From contig OX439050.1 of assembly GCA_949317995.1 (NCBI GenBank), positions 18,058,061-18,122,060 of the forward strand: 64,000 bases of DNA, read 5' to 3'. The notes beneath the pieces were generated by a model, which saw only the letters and a list, made by a program, of their open reading frames with translations, was not told the origin of the DNA and did not search any database. Below, piece by piece: positions 41,523-52,684 of the stretch; the stretch's first letter is position 1; the number at the start of each line of letters is the position of its first letter. Origin of the DNA: Acholoe squamosa. Lineage: Eukaryota > Annelida > Polychaeta > Phyllodocida > Polynoidae. Both the position numbers and the translations under genes were made by a program.

Positions 41523-42038
41523 TGTCCACTGAAACTAAGTCCCATGAGTTTGAGGGCAGTTTGTGGCCAAATGATGCCTGTGTGCATTAATTAAAGTAGA
41601 CCCCTATCTTGTTTTGACCTTTATGAAGCTGTCCTACTTACTGTGATAATTTATAATTGTCAATATATCCTCCCTGTGTGTTGGAATTGATCACACATGT
41701 CTCAAATGTCAACAAAACATCTCATCCAACAATTTGGGCTTGAACTTCCTGTCCCTAGATGGTCCCTAGGTGGCAGGCCTTTACAGTTCATATTTTACTC
41801 ACCAGAGGGACCTTGTGTCCCTCCCACCTGTACCACCACAAAGACAACAGTCAGACCGACCAGGAGCCAGCACTTGCCACCTTGCCCAACATGTCTGACT
41901 GAGTTCTAGATATCAGGTTACAAAAAACAGAGGCATGGATATGATTTCACATTTCAAAACAATACACAACAAGTAGGTAGGTCCTAGAGTTAAGATATCA
42001 AAGACCAACCCCACATAAGACTAGAGACCAAGTTTTCA
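41523..42038. other. intron 9 DNA, nothing recognised
   Basis: Non-coding; a short frame at 41697-41909 shows no domain. Confidence 0.4.
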
Positions 42039-42455
42039 TTGGGGGCTTGGGAAACTACTCTGAAAGTTCCACCACCACAACACCAGTGCCACCACTTACC
42101 ATCGCTCCAAATTGTCATGAACAGACTAAGAATAGGCCACACCAGACTAACGCATTCACACCTGATGAAGAGAGAACCCAGACCGCTTTGCAACAGGTGT
42201 CAAAAACACCTGACGGTGGAACATTTCCTTGTGGAATGTAGCCAGTGCCCCATCAGGGCACAATACCATCAATGTACAACACTGAAAGAGTTATTTGATA
42301 CCTGCAGACCGGATACAATACTTGCATATGTCAAGAACCTGGGATACTACAGTCAAATTTAAACAGTAGAAACTTTCTTCCATAAAACCTTTAGGCACAA
42401 ATAGCCATCACCAGTAGCTGACGTGCCGTTAAACACTAACTAACTAACTAACTTA
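42039..42455 (+). pseudogene. 3' end of an I-like LINE, 5' truncated
   Basis: Encodes LRIGHTRLTHSHLMKREPRP followed by LCNRCQKHLTVEHFLVECSQ, the region after RNase H, the same family as 13240-13480. It ends in CCGTTAAACACTAAC and a (CTAA)n tail at 42424-42455. No RNase H or RT remains. Confidence 0.85.
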
Positions 42456-42778
42456 CCATCGCTCCTTAAGCGATGGTTCCGTCTAGGCATCAGCTCTGCC
42501 ATCTTTAATAGCCTCTGAAGTATACTGCTACATCATAGCTTCTTAATCCCACTAATCCTAATGCTGGTGTATTCGCGTGGTCGCACAGGAAGCGTTAGCA
42601 ACCTCTACAAGCCTCGTCTCACACACCTCTTAATCCCAGAATCTACTACTGACTAGCATCATAGAGTAAATACTATCTTATAGCTACTAAATTTAATCAC
42701 CTATCAAAGAGTTTTTATACTGTATATATACTCGGGAGCAGAACCCTGGTTGCTGTGGACCTAACAAAGGTTCAAATC

Positions 42779-42965
42779 ACATAGGCAATGTACTAGAAAA
42801 AGTAACCCTTTTGCTGTTTTCTTTTCTAATATTGGGACTAGAAAATGGTGCATCAAGTATGAGATGCAGATTTTTAATATCTTTCATGTTTTGTAGTGCA
42901 TTTTGCTGTAGGATGTTGAGATCTTTAGATAAGGGTTTTAACACCTTTTTCCTGTCTTTATTCAT
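42779..42965 (+). repeat. dispersed repeat, copy 2
   Basis: Same family as 15046-15232 (see there); the two copies share order and spacing of blocks. Confidence 0.65.
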
Positions 42966-43010
42966 GATGAAAGACCAAACAAATATATTGATGCAAAGTG
43001 CAATCCTTAA

Positions 43011-43146
43011 CCCTTTAAGTTCCGCTAATGCATTGACGCATCATTCTACTTTGTTTATAGTACATGAATGCAGCCCTGATACCTACCTCAGTGCATCATG
43101 ACAACATTATACATTAATGCACTAACAGACTTAAAGGGTTGAAGGG
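43011..43146. mobile_element. palindromic piggyBac-like MITE, copy 2
   Basis: 136 bp flanked by TTAA on both sides (43007-43010, 43147-43150). Starts CCCTTTAAG, ends in GGG, with GCATTGACGCATCATT and GTGCATCATGA inside. TTAA plus CCCT ends fit piggyBac. Confidence 0.65.
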
Positions 43147-43221
43147 TTAAAAGTGGCATCCTCTATCCCTCAACACTCCTTGAATGCATTTGGAATTATT
43201 GGCAAATAATGATTGTGCTTA

Positions 43222-43511
43222 CCGTAATCTCCCGCGTATAAGGCGCGTCTTATATGGGGGGTTTTAGTTCTCATTGCATCCACAAGGGGGACTCCAAGAC
43301 CTTTTTTTGATATATTACATGCCCCCTTAGCCATAACAGGATATATGGGGGCCCTGGGGGGTCCATGGGGACCAAGTAACACATAGGTCTTTGAATTTTG
43401 AAAATTCATTTAGTAGAACCAAAGTTATGAATTTTTCATTTTTTTGAGAATTTTCCAAAACACTAGGTGTGCCTTATACGCGGGCTGCCCCTTATACGCG
43501 GGAGATTACAG
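43222..43511. mobile_element. TACCGTAA-family MITE, intact copy in intron 9
   Basis: 290 bp with ends CCGTAATCTCCCGCGTATAA and GCGGGAGATTACAG, flanked by TA (43220-43221, 43512-43513). It serves as the uninterrupted reference for the nested copy at 33383-34514. Confidence 0.85.
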
Positions 43512-43644
43512 TACCACGCTTTCAGCCCTATTCATTCCAAATATTTTACTTCCTGAACATGCAATTTATCTACTAAGAGATTGGATGACAGTGTGGGATA
43601 GTAAAAATACAAGACTAATATTTTCAACCTATTGTATTTGGTAG

Positions 43645-43764
43645 GGCTATGCCAGTGGTTCCTTTGGCCCTACTACAGCAGGCCGTATGGACTCGTACGT
43701 AGACCTACTGCAGGCAGAGGGAGGCAGTATGGTCATGCTGGCCAAGGGCAACCGCAGCAAACAG
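43645..43764 (+). CDS. fumarase exon 10
   Basis: Acceptor TTTGGTAG, donor ACAG-GTAAAT. Encodes [20 protein letters not shown] to LAKGNRSKQ, 40 codons, joining exon 9 in phase 0 to give the family block [19 protein letters not shown]. Confidence 0.93.
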
Positions 43765-44044
43765 GTAAATCATGATTATTCTATTTTTTTCATCTTTAAC
43801 AGATATATTCTTGTCAATCCCATAACCCGGTATAAGTTTTTGTGGATACATATTTTTCTTTCATCTGGCTCTGACTTGGACTTTGTGAGGCAGTGGTGGG
43901 ATTTAAACAATTGATACACATTCAAACCAAGCTCAAACTTCCATGAATTTAAGAAACAATAAGAGAAGAAGAGGCCAGCATTGTTAAAGGCAAGTAGATA
44001 TGTCTTATAAATTGTAATGGCATGGTATCTCAATCTGATTGCAG

Positions 44045-44162
44045 GTCACTCAAGCATGTAAGAAACATGGCGGTTTCTACCTGGGGTCGATCGGCGGGCC
44101 GGCTGCAATCTTGGCACAGAACTGTATTAAGAAGGTTGAGGTACTAGAATATGAAGAGCTAG
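44045..44162 (+). CDS. fumarase exon 11
   Basis: Acceptor ATTGCAG, donor CTAG-GTAAGC. Encodes [20 protein letters not shown] to [10 protein letters not shown], conserved in the C-terminal domain. Ends in phase 1. Confidence 0.93.
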
Positions 44163-44455
44163 GTAAGCATTGATGTTTTTGTTTTTTGTACTTTAGGTGT
44201 TCATGAATACTAAAGAGGAAAAGGGCTCAGTTCTTAGAATCTTACTCATATGTCGACACTTTCATGCACAATATTACCAACCTATCACCACAAATGTGCA
44301 TTTCAGTCAGTAGGCAAGGGCAAGCAGTGTGTGGGCTTGCGTCCAGAACCATTAATATTATAGCATATGTATTTTTCAGACGCCCATCTTAGAATTTGAT
44401 ACATTGGTAATTCATACTTGACTCTCACTTTTTCTCTATGATTTCTATGTAACAG

Positions 44456-44556
44456 GGATGGAAGCTATCTGGCGGGTAGAAGTTGAGGACTTCCCAGCAT
44501 TTATCGTTGTGGACGACAAGGGCAATGACTTCTTCAAAGAATGGCAAACGGAATAA
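44456..44556 (+). CDS. fumarase exon 12 (stop)
   Basis: Acceptor ATGTAACAG. Encodes [20 protein letters not shown] and the end FFKEWQTE, stop TAA at 44554-44556. Possible poly(A) signals follow at 44714 (ATTAAA), near 45170 (AATAAA) and near 45462 (AATAAA). Confidence 0.92.
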
Positions 44557-46150
44557 TTGATTGAACCCCAATGTTTTACATGTTAGACCTATATCCTATG
44601 TTATTCAACTACGTAATCAATTGGTAAATATGGTAGGGATTATAATCTATAAATTACTAGAATAAGTGAAAAACAGTACTCGCTTGTTTTGTACATTATA
44701 TAACAGCACGTCTATTAAAGAAACAATGGATGGTTAATGTGTCACAAATTTAACCCTTTAAAGGTTGCTGGTGCATTAATGCATCATGCCCATTTATCGT
44801 CATAATGCTCCAATGAAGTGCTGGCGAGACTGCTCGGCAGCACTTCATTGGAGCATCATGCCTACCCTCCGGTATCAACCCCGTAGGGTTGGCATGATGC
44901 ACTCCTGCATCAGCGGCCTTTAAAGGGTTGAAACGTTAATTGAAACACAACGGTTCGCCTTTGTAAATATGCCTATAGTATAAATACGATGTGGAATTTC
45001 CATGTGTAAGTAGTATGTTCTTCATTCTTTTTTAGGTAACAGTAATTTTTGTTATTATTAGATTGCAAAAGATGACTTGAGCATAAAGAGATCAGTTTCA
45101 GATAGAAAGATGCCATAAACATTAGTAGTGCTTTAGCATTAAACGTGATGGTCCATTGTTGTTTTGTGAATAAACAGCATAATTATATGATTGGCAATCC
45201 ATATTCAAAGTTGGTGTATAGATATGATTGAGGTTTTCAGTACTTTGCTTCAGTATAGCAGTCTTTCAAACCTGTGATGTGCATACATTGTGTAGGATAT
45301 TCCCTTTAGAAACGATATTTTAGTACATTGACCCATGTCACAAGTTGCCATAAAAACATTCTTAGCCATTAAATCTCAAATTACTGCATATTCAACCTAT
45401 ACATCATTAATTGAAAGCTATTTATGATGTGATGTCAAAGTATCAAGGAGTGGAAAATAAATCCTAACACACATGTTTCTCATGATTTTTTCCATCGAAG
45501 TAAGCATATAAACCTAATATATAGGACCATTCTCCCCACTAACCCGTTTAACCCACAATAGGTTATAACGGCCTGCATACTAGGTGACGGTTAATTGAGA
45601 AAGTGGTCATTTATTAGCTGGGAGCTAAAGACTCCCAGCTATATACAGCGTTCCAGAACAGGGAGAAATCGTCGTACATTTGTCGACCAAAAACAGACAC
45701 AATAGCTCAGCTACTGAAATCATTGGATTGTGACCAAGACCGCTTAGGCCTTGCTAAGGTCCTTTCAGTTATTCATTTTTTTTCTGTCCCTGCATAGGTA
45801 GTATTTTAGACGTCGCCTCAGACTAAAAAGCCAATAAGAAAACGGATTTATATAAGACCTATGCAAGTCTATGTTTGTTACACCTACGTCATGGCATTAG
45901 ACCTTACAGACAAAGCTAGGGCGGATTTTAATTGGGCTGGTTCACAGCTTTAAAATCAACATGCATTAGCTCTATGGGCGTCATTAGCCCCCCTTGGCCG
46001 CCTCACGCTGTGGCATTGCTCCCTGAGTGTTTGTTCACCTCCTAAGGCGTCATTAGCCCCCCTGGGCCGCCTCACGCCGTGCCCTTACCACCACAACACT
46101 CCAGCACCAGTAGGTACCCCCCCCCCACTCACATACCTCTCCATATATCT
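44557..46150 (+). other. 3' side of the fumarase gene
   Basis: Probable 3' untranslated region with ATTAAA at 44714 and AATAAA near 45170 and 45462, interrupted by a MITE at 44754. A GCGTCATTAGCCCCCC block occurs twice, near 45976 and 46048. No other gene seen. Confidence 0.55.
44754..44937. mobile_element. palindromic piggyBac-like MITE, copy 3, in the fumarase 3' region
   Basis: 184 bp. Starts CCCTTTAAAGG after TTAA (44750-44753), ends CCTTTAAAGGG before TTGA (44938-44941). TIRs are about 39 bp (TGCATTAATGCATCATGCC type), and an inner perfect 14-bp pair CCAATGAAGTGCTG / CAGCACTTCATTGG makes the whole unit a long hairpin. Confidence 0.8.
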
Positions 46151-46545
46151 GTATATTCATTTGTAGGGCCAGACAGATACCCTTCTACCTTGCTATAGTG
46201 GTGCATTGACGCTAGGAACTCAGTAAGACTGTATATTAATTTGTAGGGTCGGACTGATACTCTTTTACCTTGCTATAGTGGTGCATTGACGCTAGGAACT
46301 CAGTAAGACTGTATATTAATTTGTAGGGCCAGACTGATACTCCTTTACCTTGCTATAGTGGTGCATTGACGCTAGGAACTCAACAAGACTGTATATTAAT
46401 TTGTAGGGCCAGACTGATACTCCATTACCTTGCTATAGTGGTGCATTGACGCTAGGAACTCAATAAGACAGTATATTAATTTGTAGGGCCAGACTGATAC
46501 CCCTCTACCTTGCTATAGTGTGGCATTGACGTTTGCAACTCAAAA
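46151..46545. repeat. tandem repeat, 80-bp unit, about five copies
   Basis: GTATATTMATTTGTAGGG begins copies at 46151, 46231, 46311, 46391 and 46471, each with TTGCTATAGTGGTGCATTGA and GCTAGGAACTCA. Period exactly 80. Confidence 0.92.
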
Positions 46546-47465
46546 TTCCTTTCATGGCTGCATTTTGGAAGCTAACTTTCTTATGCTTGACCATAGGTGA
46601 AAATAAACATCACCATGATGATCGCCAGCCCGAAATACCCTTAAATCATAGGTCACACTATGGGAAAACTCCTATATGAGGTTTTTGACTACCCCTGCAC
46701 CTCCTTTTGCCAGTCCTGCACTGGCATGTAGCCCCCCCCCCTCAAAAAACTCTTTTTTGACCTCTTCCTGCCTTAAACATAGCCTTTTTTTCGCCAGTTG
46801 AGCGCAAAACAGGTATCTTTTGGCAGAAGGTAGTGCGCGTCCACACCATGGTAAGGGCACAGGTGGACTGGCTGGGCCGAAAAGGCACCTAGTCAAAAAA
46901 ATTATTTCGCTTATTCTTTTTCGAAACCGATTTTTTAGGGGGGCATGTCCTTTAGGGGGACGAAACACCCCAGATTGATACCAAACATTCCATATCCGCG
47001 CATATTATTTGCATAATTAGCATAATTATGCAGTATCTTGGTACTGTTCAATATAATATAGATATGTTCCATTGGTCTCTTATGGAATTCATATGCTTCA
47101 AGTATAAACTACTGACTGCACCTAGTGACTAGTGGAATCTGAACAGTAGAAAAGAAAGAGACCCCTCCTCTACCTTTGTATAGCATCAAACAAGTTTTTC
47201 AATGGAGGCAGCCATTGCTTGATCACATGCTTAAACCTTTTAGATCCAAATGCTAGTTACCATTGCAGTATCACTGTTGATAAGCTTTACACATCAATAC
47301 CTGCGCAAGCCCTGTTTGCACTGAATGGATATCTTTCCATTTCTCCATTCTCTGCTGTTTGATTGAAAATGTTGACGCCATTCTGTGTTTTAATTTGTGT
47401 TTTAATCTGTGTTTTTACGGTACATATATTCAGTTTAAGGCCATAACAGGTTAGTATTAGTGCTA
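46546..47465. other. non-coding, nothing recognised
   Basis: A 98-codon reverse frame at 46672-46968 shows no domain. No repeat identified. Confidence 0.4.
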
Positions 47466-49521
47466 TGGTATGATGGTAATTACTCACTATTTGTCAGCAA
47501 TTAATCAATATATATTAGTAATTACTCACTATTTGTCAGCAATTAGTCAATATATATTAGTAATTACTCACAATTTGTCAGCAATTAGTCAATATACGTC
47601 AGTACTTAGTCACTCTATATCAGCAATTATCAATACATGTCAGTATTTACTCTTAATCTGTCAGCAATTAGTCAATATATGTCAGTACTAAGTGACTTAA
47701 TATATGCAATTAGTCAATATATGTTAGTAATTGCTCACTATTTGTCAGCAATTAGTCTATATGTTAGTAATTGCTCACTAATTGTCAGCAATCATTCAAT
47801 ATATATTAGTAATTACTCACAATTTGTCAGCAATTAGTCAATATATATATATATATCAGTATTTACTCACACTTTGTCAGCAATTAGTCAATATATGTCA
47901 GTACTTAGTCACTCTATATCAGCAATTATCAATGCATGTCAGTATCTACTCACAATCTGTCAGCAAATAGTCAATATATAACAGAGAAATAGCCATTGAT
48001 TCAATTGTGCATCCTGCCTTGACTGGTATTTGTCAAGATATGTCAGTATCTATGGACTATTTGTCAGCAATTAGTTAATATATATTAGTAATTATTCACT
48101 ATTTGTCAGCAATTAGTCAATACATGATAGTAGTTACTTACATTTTATCAGCATTTAGTCAATATATGTTATTACTCACAATTTGTCAGCAATTAGTCAA
48201 TATATGTCAGTATTTACTCACACTTTGTCAGCAATTAGTCAATATATGTCAGTACTTAGTCACTCTATATCAGCAATTATCAATACATGTCATTTACTCA
48301 CAATCTGTCAGCCAATAGTCAATGTATAACAGATAAATAGCCATTGATTCAATTGTGCATCCTGCCTTGCCTGGTATTTGTCAAGATATGTCAGTATCTA
48401 TGGACTATTTGTCAGCAATTAGTTAATATATGTTAGTAATTATTCACTATTTGTCAGCAATTAGTCAATACATGGTAGTAGTTACTTACATTTTATCAGC
48501 ATTTAGTCAATATATGTTAGTAATTGCTCACTATTTATCAGCAATTAGTCTATATGTTAGTAATTGCTCACTATTTATTAGCAATTAGTCTATATGTTAG
48601 TAATTGCTCACTATTTGTCAGCAATCATTCAATATATATTAGTAATTACTCACTATTTGTCAGCAATTAGTCAATATATATCAGTATTTACTCACCTTTT
48701 GTCAGCAATTAGTCAATATATGTCAGTACTTAGTCACTCTATATCAGCAATTATCAATGCATGTCAGTATCTACTCACAATCTGTCAGCAAATAGTCAAT
48801 ATATAACAGAGAAATAGCCATTGATTCAATTGTGCATCCTGCCTTGACTGGTATTTGTCAAGATATGTCAGTATCTATGGACTATTTGTCAGCAATTAGT
48901 TAATATATGTTAGTAATTATTCACTATTTGTCAGCAATTAGTCAATACATGATAGTAGTTACTTACATTTTATCAGCATTTAGTCAATATATGTTAGTAA
49001 TTGCTCACTATTGACTAATATCTGACAAATTGTGAGTAATTGCTGACATATATTGACTAAGTATTGTTTTTTATAATGACTAAGTTCTAGCATATATTTG
49101 CTGACAAATAGTGAGTCATTACTGACACATATTGAATCGGGCTTCCCTAGCCCACTTAAAAGGGTCTATTTCTCCTCTCTCCTATCCCCTTGGGATGTGT
49201 GTGGTGCACATATGCGCGGGCACTGACACATTCCCCTGTGAAATTGTGTAATGAAGTTCTCGACATGAATATGACCTTAGCTGTCGAAATGGCGTTAAAC
49301 ATCTAATACTCACTCACTCACATATTGACTAATTGCTTGCAAAGAGTAATTACTGACATATATTGACTAATTTCTGATAAATAGTGAGTAATTACTTACA
49401 TATATTGACTAATTACTGACAAAGTGAGTAATTACTGATGTATATTGACTAATTGCTGTTATATAGTGACTAAGTACTAACATATATTGACTAATTGCTG
49501 ACAAATAGTGAGCAATTACTA
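47466..49521. repeat. 2-kb AT-rich satellite-like array that inverts near 49010
   Basis: Variants of a roughly 45-bp unit (TTGTCAGCAATTAGTCAATA ... GTAATTACTCAC) run from 47466 to about 49010, then the complement (GTGAGTAATTACTGACATAT) runs to 49521. A longer block beginning ATTGTGCATCCTGCCTTG recurs at about 48006, 48354 and 48831, so there is higher-order structure. A SINE interrupts the inverted arm. Open frames here are only products of the repeat. Confidence 0.9.
49139..49318 (+). repeat. SINE-like repeat, copy 3, inside the array
   Basis: GCTTCCCTAGCCCACTTAAA, TGTGTGGTGCACATATGCG, and a GGCGTTAAACATCTAATACT tail with (ACTC)n. The most complete of the three copies. Confidence 0.8.
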
Positions 49522-49523
49522 AT

Positions 49524-49695
49524 CCGATCATAAGTACATAAATCTAGATGATACGACCGAGCAGCTATTACAGCAATGCTGTATTTCTATATCGAAATAT
49601 AATATCCGATCATAAGTACATAAATCTAGATGATACGACCGAGCAGCTATTACAGCAATGCTGTATTTCTATATCGATATATATTAAATGATCAT
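49524..49695. repeat. 82-bp tandem duplication plus a partial third copy
   Basis: CCGATCATAAGTACATAAAT starts at 49524 and again at 49606; a degenerate third start lies at about 49690. Units end in CTATATCG. Confidence 0.85.
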
Positions 49696-49922
49696 AAATA
49701 CATAAATCTAGATAATGATAATGAGTATAGAGTCATGGGCATCCTCGTAATTTATCAACTGGGGGGAGGGGGTAAAAACTTGACCCATCTTGAGGGGGGT
49801 GTAAAAACGTCAGCCTCTTTTTGGCAAAAAAGCCTATATGCGACTATTGATCAAAGAAGATGTTAAAACCTGTGCCTGCATAGGGGAGGGGGGGGGCACA
49901 AAAATGTTGACTGCTGTTGAGG
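49696..49922. other. G-run-rich DNA, target of the BEL element
   Basis: Contains GGGGGAGGGGG-type runs and GTAAAAAC repeats; no gene. The BEL insertion lies at its right edge. Confidence 0.45.
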
Positions 49923-49927
49923 GGGTG

Positions 49928-50723
49928 TGTAGTGTAAGATGAGAATGTCATAGTTTACAACTAAATGGGTTAGAATCAAAGTACAGTAAAGGTATGTTGA
50001 TGGTTGTATGTTTCAATGACCTAGTATCATGTGGTAGGCCTACATCAGCATTCTTGGAACATATACACTGGCTGATCTCATGCCTGCTGATGTCATACTT
50101 GTCTCATGTGTACCACTCAGTGTGCTTACTTCATCCTTTTAGCTGATATCATCAGTCACCTGTTTGTCTCCCCATCTGACATCAGTCCTACATCATACTT
50201 CTGGATGATGTGAGACTCTGATCTCAGCCTTTAGATAGCATATAAAAGCAGGTCCCTCTCTTCCCTCCTCAATCACTACATCTGATCTGTGCTGTTCACA
50301 TCAACCCTATGGACTACCTTGCTGATATACTGGACTTTGTACCTGAGGACTAAGAGGAGGCAATATTCTTTGTACAGGTTATTATACCAGATTACCCTGA
50401 AGGTTATATCCATGCTAAGGTTGGACTACTGAATGTTATTGCACACAGTTATGTTCAATGGACTCTATGCTGAAATATTATATTACCTGAGGACATTTGT
50501 GTGTTACTATGTGCTACTGTGACAACCATAGGAAATAAGCATCTACCAGTGGGATTAGATCTCCTATGGACAATTTCTGTGTGACTGCAGGGCATTTATC
50601 AACTCTGTGAGAGTACTTATGCACCTGTACCCTGCTGTTGTGTGGATTAAGGAATAAACAGTAGTAAGTTTAACTTGTCACAAGGACTTTGACTCAATTC
50701 ATTGGCTTTCATTGGCCACTACA
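49928..50723 (+). repeat. BEL/Pao 5' LTR
   Basis: 796 bp, TGTAG...TACA. The same length and apparently near-identical to 57395-58190. TATAAAA occurs at about 50251-50257 and AATAAA near 50652. Preceded by GGGTG (49923-49927). Confidence 0.93.
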
Positions 50724-50785
50724 TTGGGTACAAAGAATAGTCTTCAAGAACCAGGATATTAAGCAAGGATCCCAAGCACATCAAC

Positions 50786-51280
50786 ATGTCACAGACTGGA
50801 GCCAGGCATAGAGAACCAAGCAAGATGCTAGACCCAGATAGTGTTAGGTTGGAAAAAATGGTCACATTACGCCGTTCAAGAGGTGGCCATGCTGGTGCAT
50901 TCACCAAGAAGGTAAATGACTTAATGCATAAGATGGACTGTGGTGTTGATTTACCTGATGTTCAAGTGGCACTTGAGAAAGCTACATCTGCATTTGTGCT
51001 ATTCTCTAAAGTGCATATGGACTACATGAGTCTGGTTATGGACATTGAGCCTCATAGTGCCCTCAATGAAGACACCATATATACCAAACTTGAGGAAAGG
51101 TATAATGAGGCCAAGAGACAGTATACCTCATTTGTTGAACAACATCAACTACAAGACAGTATTACACCTCATGACAGTGTGTCCCAGGCTGGCACTGGTG
51201 CCACCTCAAGGGCTTCACGTGCATCAAGTACCCGAGTGAAGGCAGCTGCTAAACGGGCTGCCCTTGAAGTCAAAGCTTAG
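50786..51280 (+). pseudogene. BEL/Pao Gag N-terminal part, ends at an in-frame TAG
   Basis: 164 codons from the ATG at 50786 (MSQTGARHREPSKMLDPDSV). Basic and helical; typical of the start of BEL Gag. The TAG at 51278-51280 is in frame with everything downstream to 57151, so it is a stop within one long frame, not a frameshift. Confidence 0.75.
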
Positions 51281-52621
51281 GCTCTTCAGGAGATGCAGGA
51301 GCTTGAGCTTATGCAGCTACAAATGGAACAAGAAGCTGAAGAGCAGCGAGCTGAGGCACGTCGCCGAGATGAGCAGCAGCGAGCAGAGGCACGCCGCCGA
51401 GGAGAACTACAGCGAGCAGAGGCACGCCGCCGAGAGGAACAGCAACAAGCAGAGGCACGCCGCCGAGAAGAGGAGGCTGTACGTCAGCAGGAAGAGGCTG
51501 AGCGTCAGCAGGACGAGGCTGAATATCAAAGCAGGCAGAGGGAGCGGCTTCTTGAGCGCGAAAGAAAGAAGCTTGAACTACGCCGTCAGCAGCTACAGAT
51601 GAAGGCTGAAATGGATGCTGCGGCAGCAGAAGAAGAGGTTCTGACCAAGTTCACTGAGTACCCTGATTATACATATAAGGGATCAAAGGTCAGTCAAAAT
51701 GTTACTGATAAATATCTTGGTAATAGCATTGCTTCTGTGTCTAAGAAACATGTAGCTAGAGTTGATAGTGATGTAAAGTTGCAGTGTGGGGGGATATTTG
51801 ATTCTACTACTGAAAATGAAGTCTTACATCATCTGGGGGGTCCTATGGGTACTAGTACTGTCAGGAAACCTACCACCTTAAGCTCAGATAAGAATCACCC
51901 AGGAGTTGTAGAAAAGTCAATCCTCAACCCCCTTGCAGCCGAGTGGACAGGATCACCTATACCAGGAAATACTGATAGAAAGTCAGATGGGCAGTTCAGC
52001 TTTGAACAAGTAGCTAGGATCATTGAACTAGTTAAATCACCACAAGCATCAGTCAAAGATAGTGCAAAGCAGTCACCTGAGTCTGTCCCTAAGGATTTTG
52101 GTCAAAACAGCCAGGGGACTGGTTATGCAGCCCATGAGTCTCAAATGATGATACAACGCCAGATGATTGATGTCATCTGTCTCCCAAAGACAAGCCTGAT
52201 AAAGTTTGATGGTGACCCCATGAAGTATTGGACCTTTATGAATGCCTTTGATACCAGTGTGGATAAGGCCAACATTGAGGCTAGTGATAAACTAACTAGG
52301 CTGTTTGAGTATTGCACAGGAAAGGCATTAAAGGTGATACAGCCATGTGCACTAATAATCCCATCAGAAGGCTATAAGAAGGCAAGAGAACTCTTAAAGC
52401 AGAGATTTGGTAATGACTTCATGATCTCAAAGGCATGGATCTCAAAGATTACTGAAGGCCCAGCTCTGAAGCCAAATGATGGTGAAGCCCTGCAGGACTT
52501 TGCTGATGATGTTAGGGGCTGCATGGAAACACTACGAGCTATGAACAAGCTAAAGGAGGTAGACTCTCAGGATAGAATGGTAAAAGTCATGACAAGACTT
52601 CCAATGTACCTCCAAACTTGA
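51281..52621 (+). pseudogene. BEL/Pao Gag continuation, coiled coil, ends at an in-frame TGA
   Basis: Same frame. A Glu/Arg/Gln heptad-like coiled coil with repeated EARRREE units (51300-51600), then a capsid-like region of the DUF1759 type (IKFDGDPMKYWTFMNAFDTS, LFEYCTGKALKVIQPC, LLKQRFGNDFMISKAWI). Interrupted by TGA at 52619-52621, after which the frame resumes with WRKEAYRIRERFG. Confidence 0.8.
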
Positions 52622-52684
52622 TGGCGTAAGGAAGCTTATAGGATCCGAGAGAGATTTGGTGAATATCCAAACTTCCACGAATTT

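Larger units (their letters stand above)
19036..44556 (+). other. class I (iron-sulphur) fumarate hydratase gene, 12 coding exons
   Basis: Converts fumarate and water to L-malate in the TCA cycle, using a [4Fe-4S] cluster like bacterial FumA/FumB. The spliced frame is 1716 nt, 571 aa plus stop, close to the roughly 550 aa of the family plus a targeting peptide. All junction phases agree. The three expected cluster cysteines are present: C135 in GCQDTGTA (exon 3), C254 in AACPPYH (exon 6), C348 in SCSADRQ (exon 7). The N-terminus is Arg-rich and lacks acidic residues for over 30 aa, which suggests mitochondrial import. Eleven introns: ten GT-AG and one GC-AG (intron 5). Intron 9 (25115-43644) is 18.5 kb and holds a TRIM gene and many transposons. 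Most animals use class II fumarase, so this gene is unusual, though class I genes are annotated in some invertebrates. Confidence 0.92.

Noticed and set aside
43444..43644. Forward frame with CALYAGCPLYAGDYS
   Set aside because: Read-through of the MITE end next to exon 10.
46672..46968. 98-codon reverse frame
   Set aside because: No domain, odd composition, no neighbours to support it.
47470..48806. Series of small frames of the type MSAISQYMLVITHYLSAI
   Set aside because: Direct translation of the tandem array; no evidence of a gene.
47466..49521. CRISPR-like array
   Set aside because: Repeats are diverged with no unique spacers, in a eukaryotic genome; plain tandem repeat.
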